This document shows positions 1 to 5,770 of a DNA stretch of 10,127 nucleotides, piece by piece. The stretch is taken from positions 1 through 10,127 of the forward strand of contig DEKQ01000077.1 of assembly GCA_002353975.1 (NCBI GenBank), given 5' to 3'. A program made the translations under genes and the position numbers. How positions within the stretch are numbered: position 1 is the first letter of the stretch; every line of letters starts with the position of its first letter. The notes below the pieces were generated by a model. The model had not been told where the DNA came from and ran no database searches. It was given only the letters and a program-made list of their open reading frames with translations. This DNA is from Prevotellaceae bacterium UBA2718. Its GTDB lineage: Bacteria > Bacteroidota > Bacteroidia > Bacteroidales > Bacteroidaceae.

Positions 1-963
1 GGCAACCTGCACGACGAGATAAACAACTTCTCTATCATCGCAGGTGTTCTGGCTCGCTCTGAGCAGTTTGACATCATCCACGCTCACGACTGGCTCACCT
101 ATCCTGCCGGAGTACATGCCAAGATTGTTAGCGGAAAACCACTCTGCATCCACGTTCACGCAACTGATTTCGACCGTTCACGCGGTAATGTGAACCCAAC
201 GGTATATTCCATCGAGAAGAACGGAATGGATAATGCCGACTGCATCATGTGCGTATCAGAACTGACACGTCAGACAGTCATAAACCAGTATCATCAGGAC
301 CCACGCAAGTGCGTTGCAATGCACAATGCCGTTTATCCTCTGTCACAGGAGTATCTCGACATCGTGCCTCACAAGAAGCCTAACGAGAAGGTTGTTACGT
401 ATCTCGGACGCATTACCATGCAGAAAGGTCCAGAGTACTTCATCGAGGCTGCCAAGCTCGTACTTCAGCGTACTGAAAAGATACGTTTCTGCTTCGCCGG
501 TTCAGGTGATATGATGAACGCGATGATTGAACTTGCAGCCGCATACGGCATTGCCGACAAATGCCATTTCCCAGGTTTCCAAAGAGGTAAGCAGGTATAT
601 GAGTGCTATAAGAATTCAGATGTCTTCGTTATGCCATCGGTTTCTGAGCCGTTCGGTATCGCTCCGCTTGAGGCTATGCAATGTGGTTGCCCAAGTATCA
701 TTTCCAAGCAGTCCGGTTGTGGAGAGATTCTCACCAACGTGCTCAAGGTGGATTATTGGGATATTCACGCTATGGCTGATGCCATCTACTCTGTCTGCAT
801 GAACCAAAGCCTGCATGACTACCTGGCCGAGGAAGGCAAGAAGGAGGTGGCCCGCATCACATGGGAGAAGGTAGGACTGCGCATACGCCAGTGCTATGAC
901 CAGTTGCTCTCAAAGGGATGGTTTGACCATGAAGAGTATCAGAGAAACTATATACCTAACTAA
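1..963 (+). CDS. Glycosyltransferase family 4/5 protein (glycogen synthase-like), 5' end missing
   Basis: The frame is open from base 1, so the start lies upstream of the window; 320 residues are visible. The GTG at 190 is an internal codon, because the conserved sequence begins before it. An HAHDWLT motif near residues 29-35 is typical of the N-terminal Rossmann half of glycogen synthase-like GT-B enzymes. The C-terminal half has the donor-binding segment YLGRITMQKG (around residues 133-142) and the retaining-enzyme E-x7-E signature EPFGIAPLE (codons at 646-672), with Glu at both ends. It should transfer a sugar from a nucleotide-sugar donor in the cytoplasm. The GH57 neighbour makes an alpha-glucan product plausible, but the acceptor cannot be read from sequence. 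The next gene starts 21 nt downstream, suggesting one operon. The family call is strong; the exact substrate is inferred. Confidence 0.9.
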   Translation, partial: GNLHDEINNFSIIAGVLARSEQFDIIHAHDWLTYPAGVHAKIVSGKPLCIHVHATDFDRSRGNVNPTVYSIEKNGMDNADCIMCVSELTRQTVINQYHQDPRKCVAMHNAVYPLSQEYLDIVPHKKPNEKVVTYLGRITMQKGPEYFIEAAKLVLQRTEKIRFCFAGSGDMMNAMIELAAAYGIADKCHFPGFQRGKQVYECYKNSDVFVMPSVSEPFGIAPLEAMQCGCPSIISKQSGCGEILTNVLKVDYWDIHAMADAIYSVCMNQSLHDYLAEEGKKEVARITWEKVGLRIRQCYDQLLSKGWFDHEEYQRNYIPN

Positions 964-984
964 AACAAAAAAACATATTATCCT

Positions 985-2391
985 ATGAAAACAATATGCA
1001 TGTATTTTGAGATCCATCAGATAACGCATCTCAAACGTTACCGTTTCTTTGACATCGGTACAGACCATTACTATTATGATGACTACGAGAACGAGCGTAG
1101 CATAACATACATTGCTGAAAACTCCTATATGCCGGCCCTCTCTGCCATTCAGGAGATGATAAGGAGCAGTGAAGGCGCATTCAAGGTAGCATTCTCCCTC
1201 TCAGGCGTTGGCATGGAGCAGCTTGAAATGTACGCTCCGCAGGTGCTCGACAAGTTACAGGAGCTCAACAGCACAGGTTGTGTGGAGTTCCTCACGGAGC
1301 CATACTCTCACGGACTTGCAGGACTGGCCAACGAGGAGTCTTTCAAGCGCGACATTGAGAAGATGTCTGACAAGATAGAGCAGTACTTCGGCAAGCGTCC
1401 TACTGTGATGCGTAACTCTTCACTCATCTATACTGACGACATCGGTGCACAGGTGGCAGCGCTGGGATACAAGGGTATGCTCACCGAGGGCGCAAAGCAC
1501 GTGCTGGGTTGGAAGTCGCCGCACTTCGTGTATAACTGTAATTTGGCGCCTTCACTGAAGTTGTTGCTGCGTGACGTGAACCTCTCAGATGACATCTCAC
1601 TGCGCTTCTCCAACACTTCATGGGACCGCTATCCTCTCTTTGCTGATACGTATATGAACGATATCGCATCTTGCCCGGAGTCAGAGCAGGTGGTAAACAT
1701 CTTCATGGAGCTGTCTGCACTGGGTATCGCACAGCCTTTGTCAAGCAACATCCTGGAGTTCCTGAAGGCCCTTCCCGCATGTGCTAAGGAGAGGGGACTG
1801 GAGTGGGCTACACCGTCAGAGGTGTTTGACAAGTTCCCGTCAGTAGGAGCCATTGACGTACCTGACACTCTGTCATGGGTTGACGAGGAGCGCGACTGCT
1901 CCGTATGGCTCGGAAACCAGATGCAGCGCGAGGCATTCAATAAGCTGTACAGCGTGGCTGACCGTCTGCTCATTGCGAAAGACCCGCGCCTGTTGCAGGA
2001 CTGGGACTATCTGCAGGCATCCAATAACTTCCGCTTCATGACCACAAAGCCAAGCAACTGGTGGATTGACCGCGGTATCTATGACGGCGCATTCGATGCT
2101 TTCACGAACTATATGAACATCCTTGGCGACTTCATCTCCCGTGTACGTACCCTCTATGGCGGTATCGACAACGAGGAACTGGAGAATATGCTCACTACCA
2201 TCACGAACCAGGGTAAGGAGATAGAGACCAAGACCAAGGAGATAGAGCGCCTGCAGGCAAGGCTGGCAAAGTACGAGGCAGCTGAAGACGAAAGGGAAAA
2301 AGCCGCCAAGAAGCCTGCTGCAAAGAAACCCGCAGCCAAGAAACCCGCAGCCAAGAAAACAGTAGCTAAAGCGGCTGAGGAAAAGAAATAA
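985..2391 (+). CDS. GH57 alpha-amylase-like protein with substituted catalytic residues and a Lys/Ala-rich tail
   Basis: The 468-residue product matches the GH57 alpha-amylase group: an N-terminal IHQ motif (10-12), VEFLTEPYSHGLA (100-112), and a conserved block SWVDEERDCSVWLGNQMQ (297-314). In active members, as I recall them, the nucleophile Glu sits in an RNTELIY-type motif. Here the motif reads RNSSLIY, with Ser146 (TCA at 1420) at that position. The acid Asp of FMDYETFGEH aligns with Glu242 (GAG at 1708) in FMELSALGIA, and the following acidic and His positions are also lost. The fold is probably kept but ordinary hydrolysis is doubtful. Such incomplete GH57 homologues are known from Bacteroidetes. 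Residues about 395-440 look like a coiled coil and 441-468 are a KKPAA-repeat basic tail. There is no signal peptide, so it is cytoplasmic. It may bind glucan or regulate the upstream glycosyltransferase (inference). Confidence 0.9.
   Translation: MKTICMYFEIHQITHLKRYRFFDIGTDHYYYDDYENERSITYIAENSYMPALSAIQEMIRSSEGAFKVAFSLSGVGMEQLEMYAPQVLDKLQELNSTGCVEFLTEPYSHGLAGLANEESFKRDIEKMSDKIEQYFGKRPTVMRNSSLIYTDDIGAQVAALGYKGMLTEGAKHVLGWKSPHFVYNCNLAPSLKLLLRDVNLSDDISLRFSNTSWDRYPLFADTYMNDIASCPESEQVVNIFMELSALGIAQPLSSNILEFLKALPACAKERGLEWATPSEVFDKFPSVGAIDVPDTLSWVDEERDCSVWLGNQMQREAFNKLYSVADRLLIAKDPRLLQDWDYLQASNNFRFMTTKPSNWWIDRGIYDGAFDAFTNYMNILGDFISRVRTLYGGIDNEELENMLTTITNQGKEIETKTKEIERLQARLAKYEAAEDEREKAAKKPAAKKPAAKKPAAKKTVAKAAEEKK
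2308..2367 (+). repeat. Four 15-bp tandem units encoding KKPAA-type repeats
   Basis: Four consecutive 15-nt units encode KKPAA, KKPAA, KKPAA and KKTVA at the C-terminus of the GH57-like gene. Units two and three (2323-2337, 2338-2352) are identical at the DNA level; unit one differs at a few third positions and unit four has diverged. The in-frame 15-nt length means copy number could change without a frameshift. The resulting tail resembles histone H1-like or AlgP-like Lys/Ala/Pro tails that bind polyanions. Confidence 0.85.
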
Positions 2392-2431
2392 TCTGAAATG
2401 TGCTAACCCATTAAAATTTGCAAACCATTAT

Positions 2432-3946
2432 ATGCAACAGCAAGATATTCAACAACTGAAGTCTAAAGGTATTTCCGAGGCTCAGATAGAGAAGCAGATT
2501 CAACAGTTTCAGACAGGTTTTCCTTTCCTTAAAATAGAGGCTCCGGCATCTATCGGCAAAGGCATCATGGCTCCTACAGAGAGTGAGGTGGCTGGATACG
2601 TGAAGGCATGGGAAGACTATAAGGCTTCTGGCAAGAAGATAGTGAAATTCGTACCGGCCTCCGGTGCAGCGAGCCGTATGTTCAAGGACATCTTCAGCTT
2701 CGTTGATGCCGATTATGATGTGCCAACCACTGATTTCGAGAAGAAATTCTTTGCAGAAATAGAGAAATTCGCATTCTATGATGCTCTGGATGCTGCGTGC
2801 CAGAAGAATGAGGGCAAAGGCATCAAGGCTCTGCTGTCTGAGGGTAACTACAAGGCAGTGGCTGCTAATATGCTCAAGGCAGAGGGGCTGAACTACGGCC
2901 AGCTGCCAAAGGGAATGTTGCTCTTCCACAAATATCCCGAAGGGCCGCGTACCCCTATGGAAGAGCATCTCGTAGAGGGCGCACTATATGCCGCATCCAA
3001 GGGTGAGGCTAATGTTCACTTCACCGTTTCCCATGAGCATCTGCCGTACTTCAAGCAGAAAGTGGCAGACAAGATGCAGCAGTATGCTGACAAGTATGGA
3101 GTGAAGTATAACGTCTCTTTCTCTGAGCAAAAGCCTTCAACCGACACGGTGGCAGTAAACCCTGACAATACTCTCTTCCGTAACGCTGATGGTTCTCTGC
3201 TCTTCCGCCCGGGAGGTCACGGAGCTCTCATTGAAAACCTCAACGAGATTGATGCCGATGTGATATTCATAAAGAACATCGACAACGTAGTGCCAGACCG
3301 TCTGAAGCCTGAGACAGTGCAGTGGAAGCAGGTCATAGCTGGTGTGCTCGTCACATTGCAAAAGAAGGCCTTTGAGTATTTAGGCGTTTTGGAAAGCGGC
3401 AGGTATGACCATGCAAAGTTGGAGGAAATGATTCGTTTCGTTCAGCAAGACCTCTGCTGCCGCAAGTCTGACATCAAGGAACTTGAGGATGCGGAGCTTG
3501 TAATCTATCTGAAGCAGAAGCTCAACCGTCCTATGCGCGTCTGCGGAGTGGTGAAGAACGTCGGTGAGCCTGGCGGTGGTCCGTTCCTTACCTACAATCA
3601 GGATGGAACAGTGAGCCTGCAGATCCTTGAGTCATCACAGATTGACAAGAGTAACGCTGAATATATGCGCATGTTTACAGAGGGAACGCACTTCAATCCT
3701 GTTGACCTCGTCTGCGCGGTTAAGGACGCTTCAGGCAAGCCTTACAACCTGCCAGACTATGTCGATCCTACAACAGGTTTCATCTCCTCAAAGTCCAAGA
3801 ACGGTAAGGAGTTGCGCGCTCTGGAGTTGCCAGGACTGTGGAATGGTGCGATGTCTGACTGGTCAACGGTATTCGTTGAGGTTCCACTCGGAACATTCAA
3901 TCCCGTTAAGACCGTCAATGACCTCCTTCGTGACCAGCATCAGTAA
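2432..3946 (+). CDS. DUF4301 family protein, possibly a divergent UDP-sugar pyrophosphorylase-like protein
   Basis: The 504-residue protein looks like a full-length DUF4301 member, a Bacteroidetes-centred family without an assigned reaction. Visible motifs in order: KFVPASGAASRMFK (72-85), LLFHKYPEGPRTPMEEHL (163-180), RPGGHGALIENLNEID (259-274), FIKNIDNVVPD (279-289), VVKNVGEPGGGPF (373-385) and ELPGLWNGAMSDW (465-477). The PGGHG...KNIDN pair resembles the PGGHGD...NVDN signature of UTP:sugar-1-phosphate uridylyltransferases, and ASGAASRMF may replace their GGxGTRLG loop. That would give nucleotide-sugar synthesis, fitting the glycosyltransferase two genes upstream, but it is inference. There is no signal peptide or membrane segment. 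The ATG at 2432 lies 40 nt after the GH57 stop behind an A/T-rich leader. Family call strong, function unproven. Confidence 0.88.
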   Translation: MQQQDIQQLKSKGISEAQIEKQIQQFQTGFPFLKIEAPASIGKGIMAPTESEVAGYVKAWEDYKASGKKIVKFVPASGAASRMFKDIFSFVDADYDVPTTDFEKKFFAEIEKFAFYDALDAACQKNEGKGIKALLSEGNYKAVAANMLKAEGLNYGQLPKGMLLFHKYPEGPRTPMEEHLVEGALYAASKGEANVHFTVSHEHLPYFKQKVADKMQQYADKYGVKYNVSFSEQKPSTDTVAVNPDNTLFRNADGSLLFRPGGHGALIENLNEIDADVIFIKNIDNVVPDRLKPETVQWKQVIAGVLVTLQKKAFEYLGVLESGRYDHAKLEEMIRFVQQDLCCRKSDIKELEDAELVIYLKQKLNRPMRVCGVVKNVGEPGGGPFLTYNQDGTVSLQILESSQIDKSNAEYMRMFTEGTHFNPVDLVCAVKDASGKPYNLPDYVDPTTGFISSKSKNGKELRALELPGLWNGAMSDWSTVFVEVPLGTFNPVKTVNDLLRDQHQ

Positions 3947-3968
3947 GAATTTAGCATATACAAACTGG

Positions 3969-4005
3969 AATCCCCGGCGCAGTAATATGTGCCGGGGATT
4001 TATTT
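3969..4005 (+). terminator. Hairpin terminator between convergent genes
   Basis: A perfect 10-bp inverted repeat (arms 3969-3978 and 3991-4000, AATCCCCGGC/GCCGGGGATT, extendable by two inner pairs) is followed on the + strand by a T-rich stretch (TATTTG). It lies 22 nt after the DUF4301 stop and 28 nt beyond the end of the convergent nhaD gene, so it can serve both strands. The T-tract is weak on the minus side. Confidence 0.8.
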
Positions 4006-4028
4006 GTGGTGAGCATTCGATGAACTAC

Positions 4029-5402
4029 TTACAGTGACAGCTGTATGCAGAGCACGGTCAGGGCGATTATGCCGCTGAGGAGGGTGAGGGGGGTGATGTG
4101 CTTAATGTACCATGAAAGCGGAATGCCCTGCCGCTGCATCATAACCACGCCGCTGATGCTGCCAATGCCGAGGATGCTGCCACCGACGGCGGTGCTGAAT
4201 GACAGGACTTTCCAGTAGGCGCCGTTCACAGCGTAGAAGGAATCGGCAGGTGTGATGTCATGAAGTGACACCATCGTGACGCACGTAGCGAAGCTATCAA
4301 GCACAGTGCTGATAATGGCTGTAATGACACCGATAATCCATACGTTGCCGATGATGTTGTCTATCTGTTCGGACACCCAGTGCATGGAACCTGTCTCGGT
4401 CACAACGCCAACGGCGAGGACTACACCTATTATATATAGTATCTGCTGTATGGTGTTGTATTGTATGCGCTGGGGGATGTCATCAATCCTCAGACGGCGG
4501 TTCTGGACGAAGATGGTGCGGTTGAACATCTCGTTGACTATCCAAAGCAGGCTGAGGACACAGAGCGCTCCGAGGAACGGAGGCAGTTTTGTGATGGCAG
4601 AGAATGTCGGTATGAACCACAGTCCTCCAATGCCTACGAGGAACATTAGGCCGCGCTGCCAGAGCTTCATGTTGGTGTCATCGCCGCGATAGGGCAGGGA
4701 AGGGCGTTCTATCTCTACTGTATCGGGTAATCGGAAACTGACGATGAGAGTGGGGAGAATCCATGCAGTGAAACACGGCAGCGCCATGGACAACGTATAG
4801 GATGAGGCTGTGATGGCGCCTTTATTCCACAATACGAGACCTGTGGGGTCGCCTATGACGGTCAATGCCCCACCGAAGATGACTGCGATAAACACCATCG
4901 AGCCGTAGAGCATCCGGTCCCTTGTGCGCGGCAGGATAGCATTGGTGACGGTAAGCATCAGCACAATGGTGGAGATATTGTCCAGATTTATGGACATAAT
5001 GAATGCAAATGTCGTGAGCTTCCACAAGAGCAGCTTGCTGTTCTGGGTTCGCACCCATAGAGTGAGGAAGTCAAAGCAACCGTTGGTGTGTAGTATGCCT
5101 ACTATGCTCATCGTAGCGAGAAGGAAGAGTACTATCTCTGCTGCATGCCCGATGTAGGGTAGGAACAAGTCGCGGGCTATGTACTCTTTTACTGCATCGC
5201 TGTTGTGTTGCAGGCCGTTGAGGAATGAAAGGTAGCCCTCTGAGTGCTGACTCATTACGAAGTCAGAGCCGAAGGAGATATACAGTATCCATCCCACTGT
5301 GCTGGCAAACACAGCTACGGCAGCCTTGTTGATGTTCGTTTGTCGCTCGGTAGCAATAAGAAAGAGACTGACGATAAGGATAGAGGTGATGAGTATTGTC
5401 AT
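4029..5402 (-). CDS. nhaD: NhaD-type Na+/H+ antiporter
   Basis: The 457-residue protein is almost wholly hydrophobic, with about a dozen membrane segments, and belongs to the NhaD branch of the ion transporter (ArsB/NhaD) superfamily in the inner membrane. Its role is Na+ (or Li+) export in exchange for H+. Motifs: INLDNISTIVLM (138-149), the counterpart of the family's LDNLTTTIVM; FGGALTVIGDPTG (176-188), counterpart of GGAWSPIGDVTT; ISTVLDSFA (364-372), counterpart of SAIVDN, with Asp369 kept but the following Asn replaced by Ser; and GGSILGIGSISGV (397-409), very close to the family GGSILIIGSAAGV. Both half-helix acidic residues (Asp141, Asp369) are therefore retained. Length is normal for the family. 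The start at 5402 has no Shine-Dalgarno and lies about 42 nt after a predicted transcription start. It is transcribed divergently from the ATP synthase operon. Ion specificity cannot be proved from sequence. Confidence 0.9.
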   Translation of the reverse strand: MTILITSILIVSLFLIATERQTNINKAAVAVFASTVGWILYISFGSDFVMSQHSEGYLSFLNGLQHNSDAVKEYIARDLFLPYIGHAAEIVLFLLATMSIVGILHTNGCFDFLTLWVRTQNSKLLLWKLTTFAFIMSINLDNISTIVLMLTVTNAILPRTRDRMLYGSMVFIAVIFGGALTVIGDPTGLVLWNKGAITASSYTLSMALPCFTAWILPTLIVSFRLPDTVEIERPSLPYRGDDTNMKLWQRGLMFLVGIGGLWFIPTFSAITKLPPFLGALCVLSLLWIVNEMFNRTIFVQNRRLRIDDIPQRIQYNTIQQILYIIGVVLAVGVVTETGSMHWVSEQIDNIIGNVWIIGVITAIISTVLDSFATCVTMVSLHDITPADSFYAVNGAYWKVLSFSTAVGGSILGIGSISGVVMMQRQGIPLSWYIKHITPLTLLSGIIALTVLCIQLSL

Positions 5403-5448
5403 TTCTGTTAGGGGAAAAAGATTTGTGTATGGGGGAGTGGGTCGGCTG

Positions 5449-5479
5449 CAAAGTTACATATTTTATTTAATATGCACAA
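5449..5479 (-). promoter_or_regulatory. Bacteroidetes-type promoter of nhaD
   Basis: On the minus strand a -7 box TAACTTTG (5456 down to 5449), matching TAnnTTTG, is preceded by TTG (5479-5477) at a 20-nt spacing, matching the core of the -33 TTTG element. The predicted start is near 5445, giving a leader of about 42 nt before the nhaD ATG. Confidence 0.65.
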
Positions 5480-5487
5480 GCGAAAGC

Positions 5488-5524
5488 AAAAAAAAATGGG
5501 GTCAGTGCAGGACGCTCCGACCCC
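5488..5524 (-). terminator. Strong intrinsic terminator upstream of nhaD, minus strand
   Basis: Read on the minus strand, GGGGTC (5524-5519) pairs with GACCCC (5503-5498), and the interior pairs further (GG/CU and GCG/UGC around one A-A mismatch, with two G-U pairs), leaving a UCC loop. It is followed directly by A and nine Ts (5496-5488). This is a textbook intrinsic terminator in that direction. It lies upstream of the nhaD promoter, not at the end of a protein gene, so it must end a transcript starting to its right. Confidence 0.75.
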
Positions 5525-5572
5525 CGGCGATTTCGTTTTTTAACAATAACATAAGTACGAAATCTTAACACG
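5488..5572 (-). ncRNA. Candidate small RNA (about 85 nt) or attenuated leader of nhaD
   Basis: A minus-strand promoter at 5607-5577 predicts a transcript starting near 5572 and ending in the terminator T-tract at 5488. The RNA would have two hairpins: an 8-bp stem GATTTCGT/ACGAAATC (5564-5557 with 5536-5529, 20-nt loop) and the terminator hairpin. A separate promoter for nhaD begins only a few bases after the T-tract, which favours an independent RNA gene. Alternatively, readthrough would give nhaD a long regulated leader: bases near the 5' end (CCCCG, 5574-5570) can pair with the CGGGG that overlaps the terminator's first arm, if they are within the transcript. A 16-codon reading frame (5552-5502) also lies inside. 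I recognise no known RNA family. Confidence 0.5.
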
Positions 5573-5576
5573 GGGA

Positions 5577-5607
5577 CAAAGTTATACATAAATGTTCTTT
5601 CTCGCAA
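5577..5607 (-). promoter_or_regulatory. Second minus-strand promoter, for the candidate small RNA
   Basis: A TAACTTTG octamer (5584-5577, minus strand) is identical to the nhaD-proximal -7 box and again has TTG (5607-5605) exactly 20 nt upstream. The predicted start is near 5572. The same spacing and the same octamer in two sites 128 bp apart, plus a terminator between them, support both sites being real. Confidence 0.55.
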
Positions 5608-5644
5608 CTTTTATGACGCAAATTGAAAAAAAAAGGAAAAACAG

Positions 5645-5675
5645 TTTGCGTATTAAATTTTTTTTGCTAAATTTG
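5645..5675 (+). promoter_or_regulatory. Bacteroidetes-type promoter of the ATP synthase operon
   Basis: TTTG at 5645-5648 is separated by 19 nt from TAAATTTG at 5668-5675, a full match to the -33 TTTG / -7 TAnnTTTG consensus. A/T-rich sequence with long A and T runs flanks it upstream (5624-5640). The predicted start is near 5680, leaving a leader of about 90 nt before atpD. The minus-strand small-RNA promoter lies back to back, with 37 bp between the two -33 elements. Confidence 0.8.
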
Positions 5676-5679
5676 CAGC

Positions 5680-5770
5680 GATGTACTGGTTTCGTCATGT
5701 TGCGACAGAGCGAAATACAGCAGAAAGCCTAATATCGACACTTACGAATAATAACTTAAACAATACTATT
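5680..5770 (+). promoter_or_regulatory. 5' leader of the atp operon
   Basis: About 90 nt lie between the predicted transcription start and the atpD ATG. The last 30 nt are A/T-rich without a Shine-Dalgarno, as is usual for Bacteroidetes. An in-frame ATG at 5681 falls on or next to the predicted start of the RNA and would add 30 unrelated residues to AtpD, so it is not taken as the gene start. A TTTCG/CGAAA pairing (about 5689-5715) is possible but weak. Confidence 0.5.

Noticed and set aside
190..963. GTG at 190 as start of a complete 257-residue glycosyltransferase
   Set aside because: The frame is open back to base 1 and those upstream residues hold a conserved HAHDWLT motif, so this is a gene cut by the window edge.
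2308..2367. CRISPR-like or mobile repeat
   Set aside because: The 15-bp units are contiguous, in frame and code a protein tail; there are no spacers.
2413..2420. AAAATTTG before the DUF4301 gene as a -7 box
   Set aside because: The first T of TAnnTTTG is missing and there is no -33 TTTG at 19-21 nt upstream; the short spacing suggests cotranscription instead.
2411..2968. 185-residue minus-strand reading frame opposite the DUF4301 gene
   Set aside because: It overlaps a well-supported gene, has no recognised motifs and no promoter; it is a shadow frame.
5488..5572. Known Na+ or Li+ riboswitch upstream of nhaD
   Set aside because: The element has only two simple hairpins and I see none of the conserved junction sequence expected of those classes; context alone is not enough.
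5681..5770. N-terminal 30-residue extension of AtpD
   Set aside because: It starts at the predicted transcription start and has no similarity to beta subunits; the conserved protein begins at 5771.
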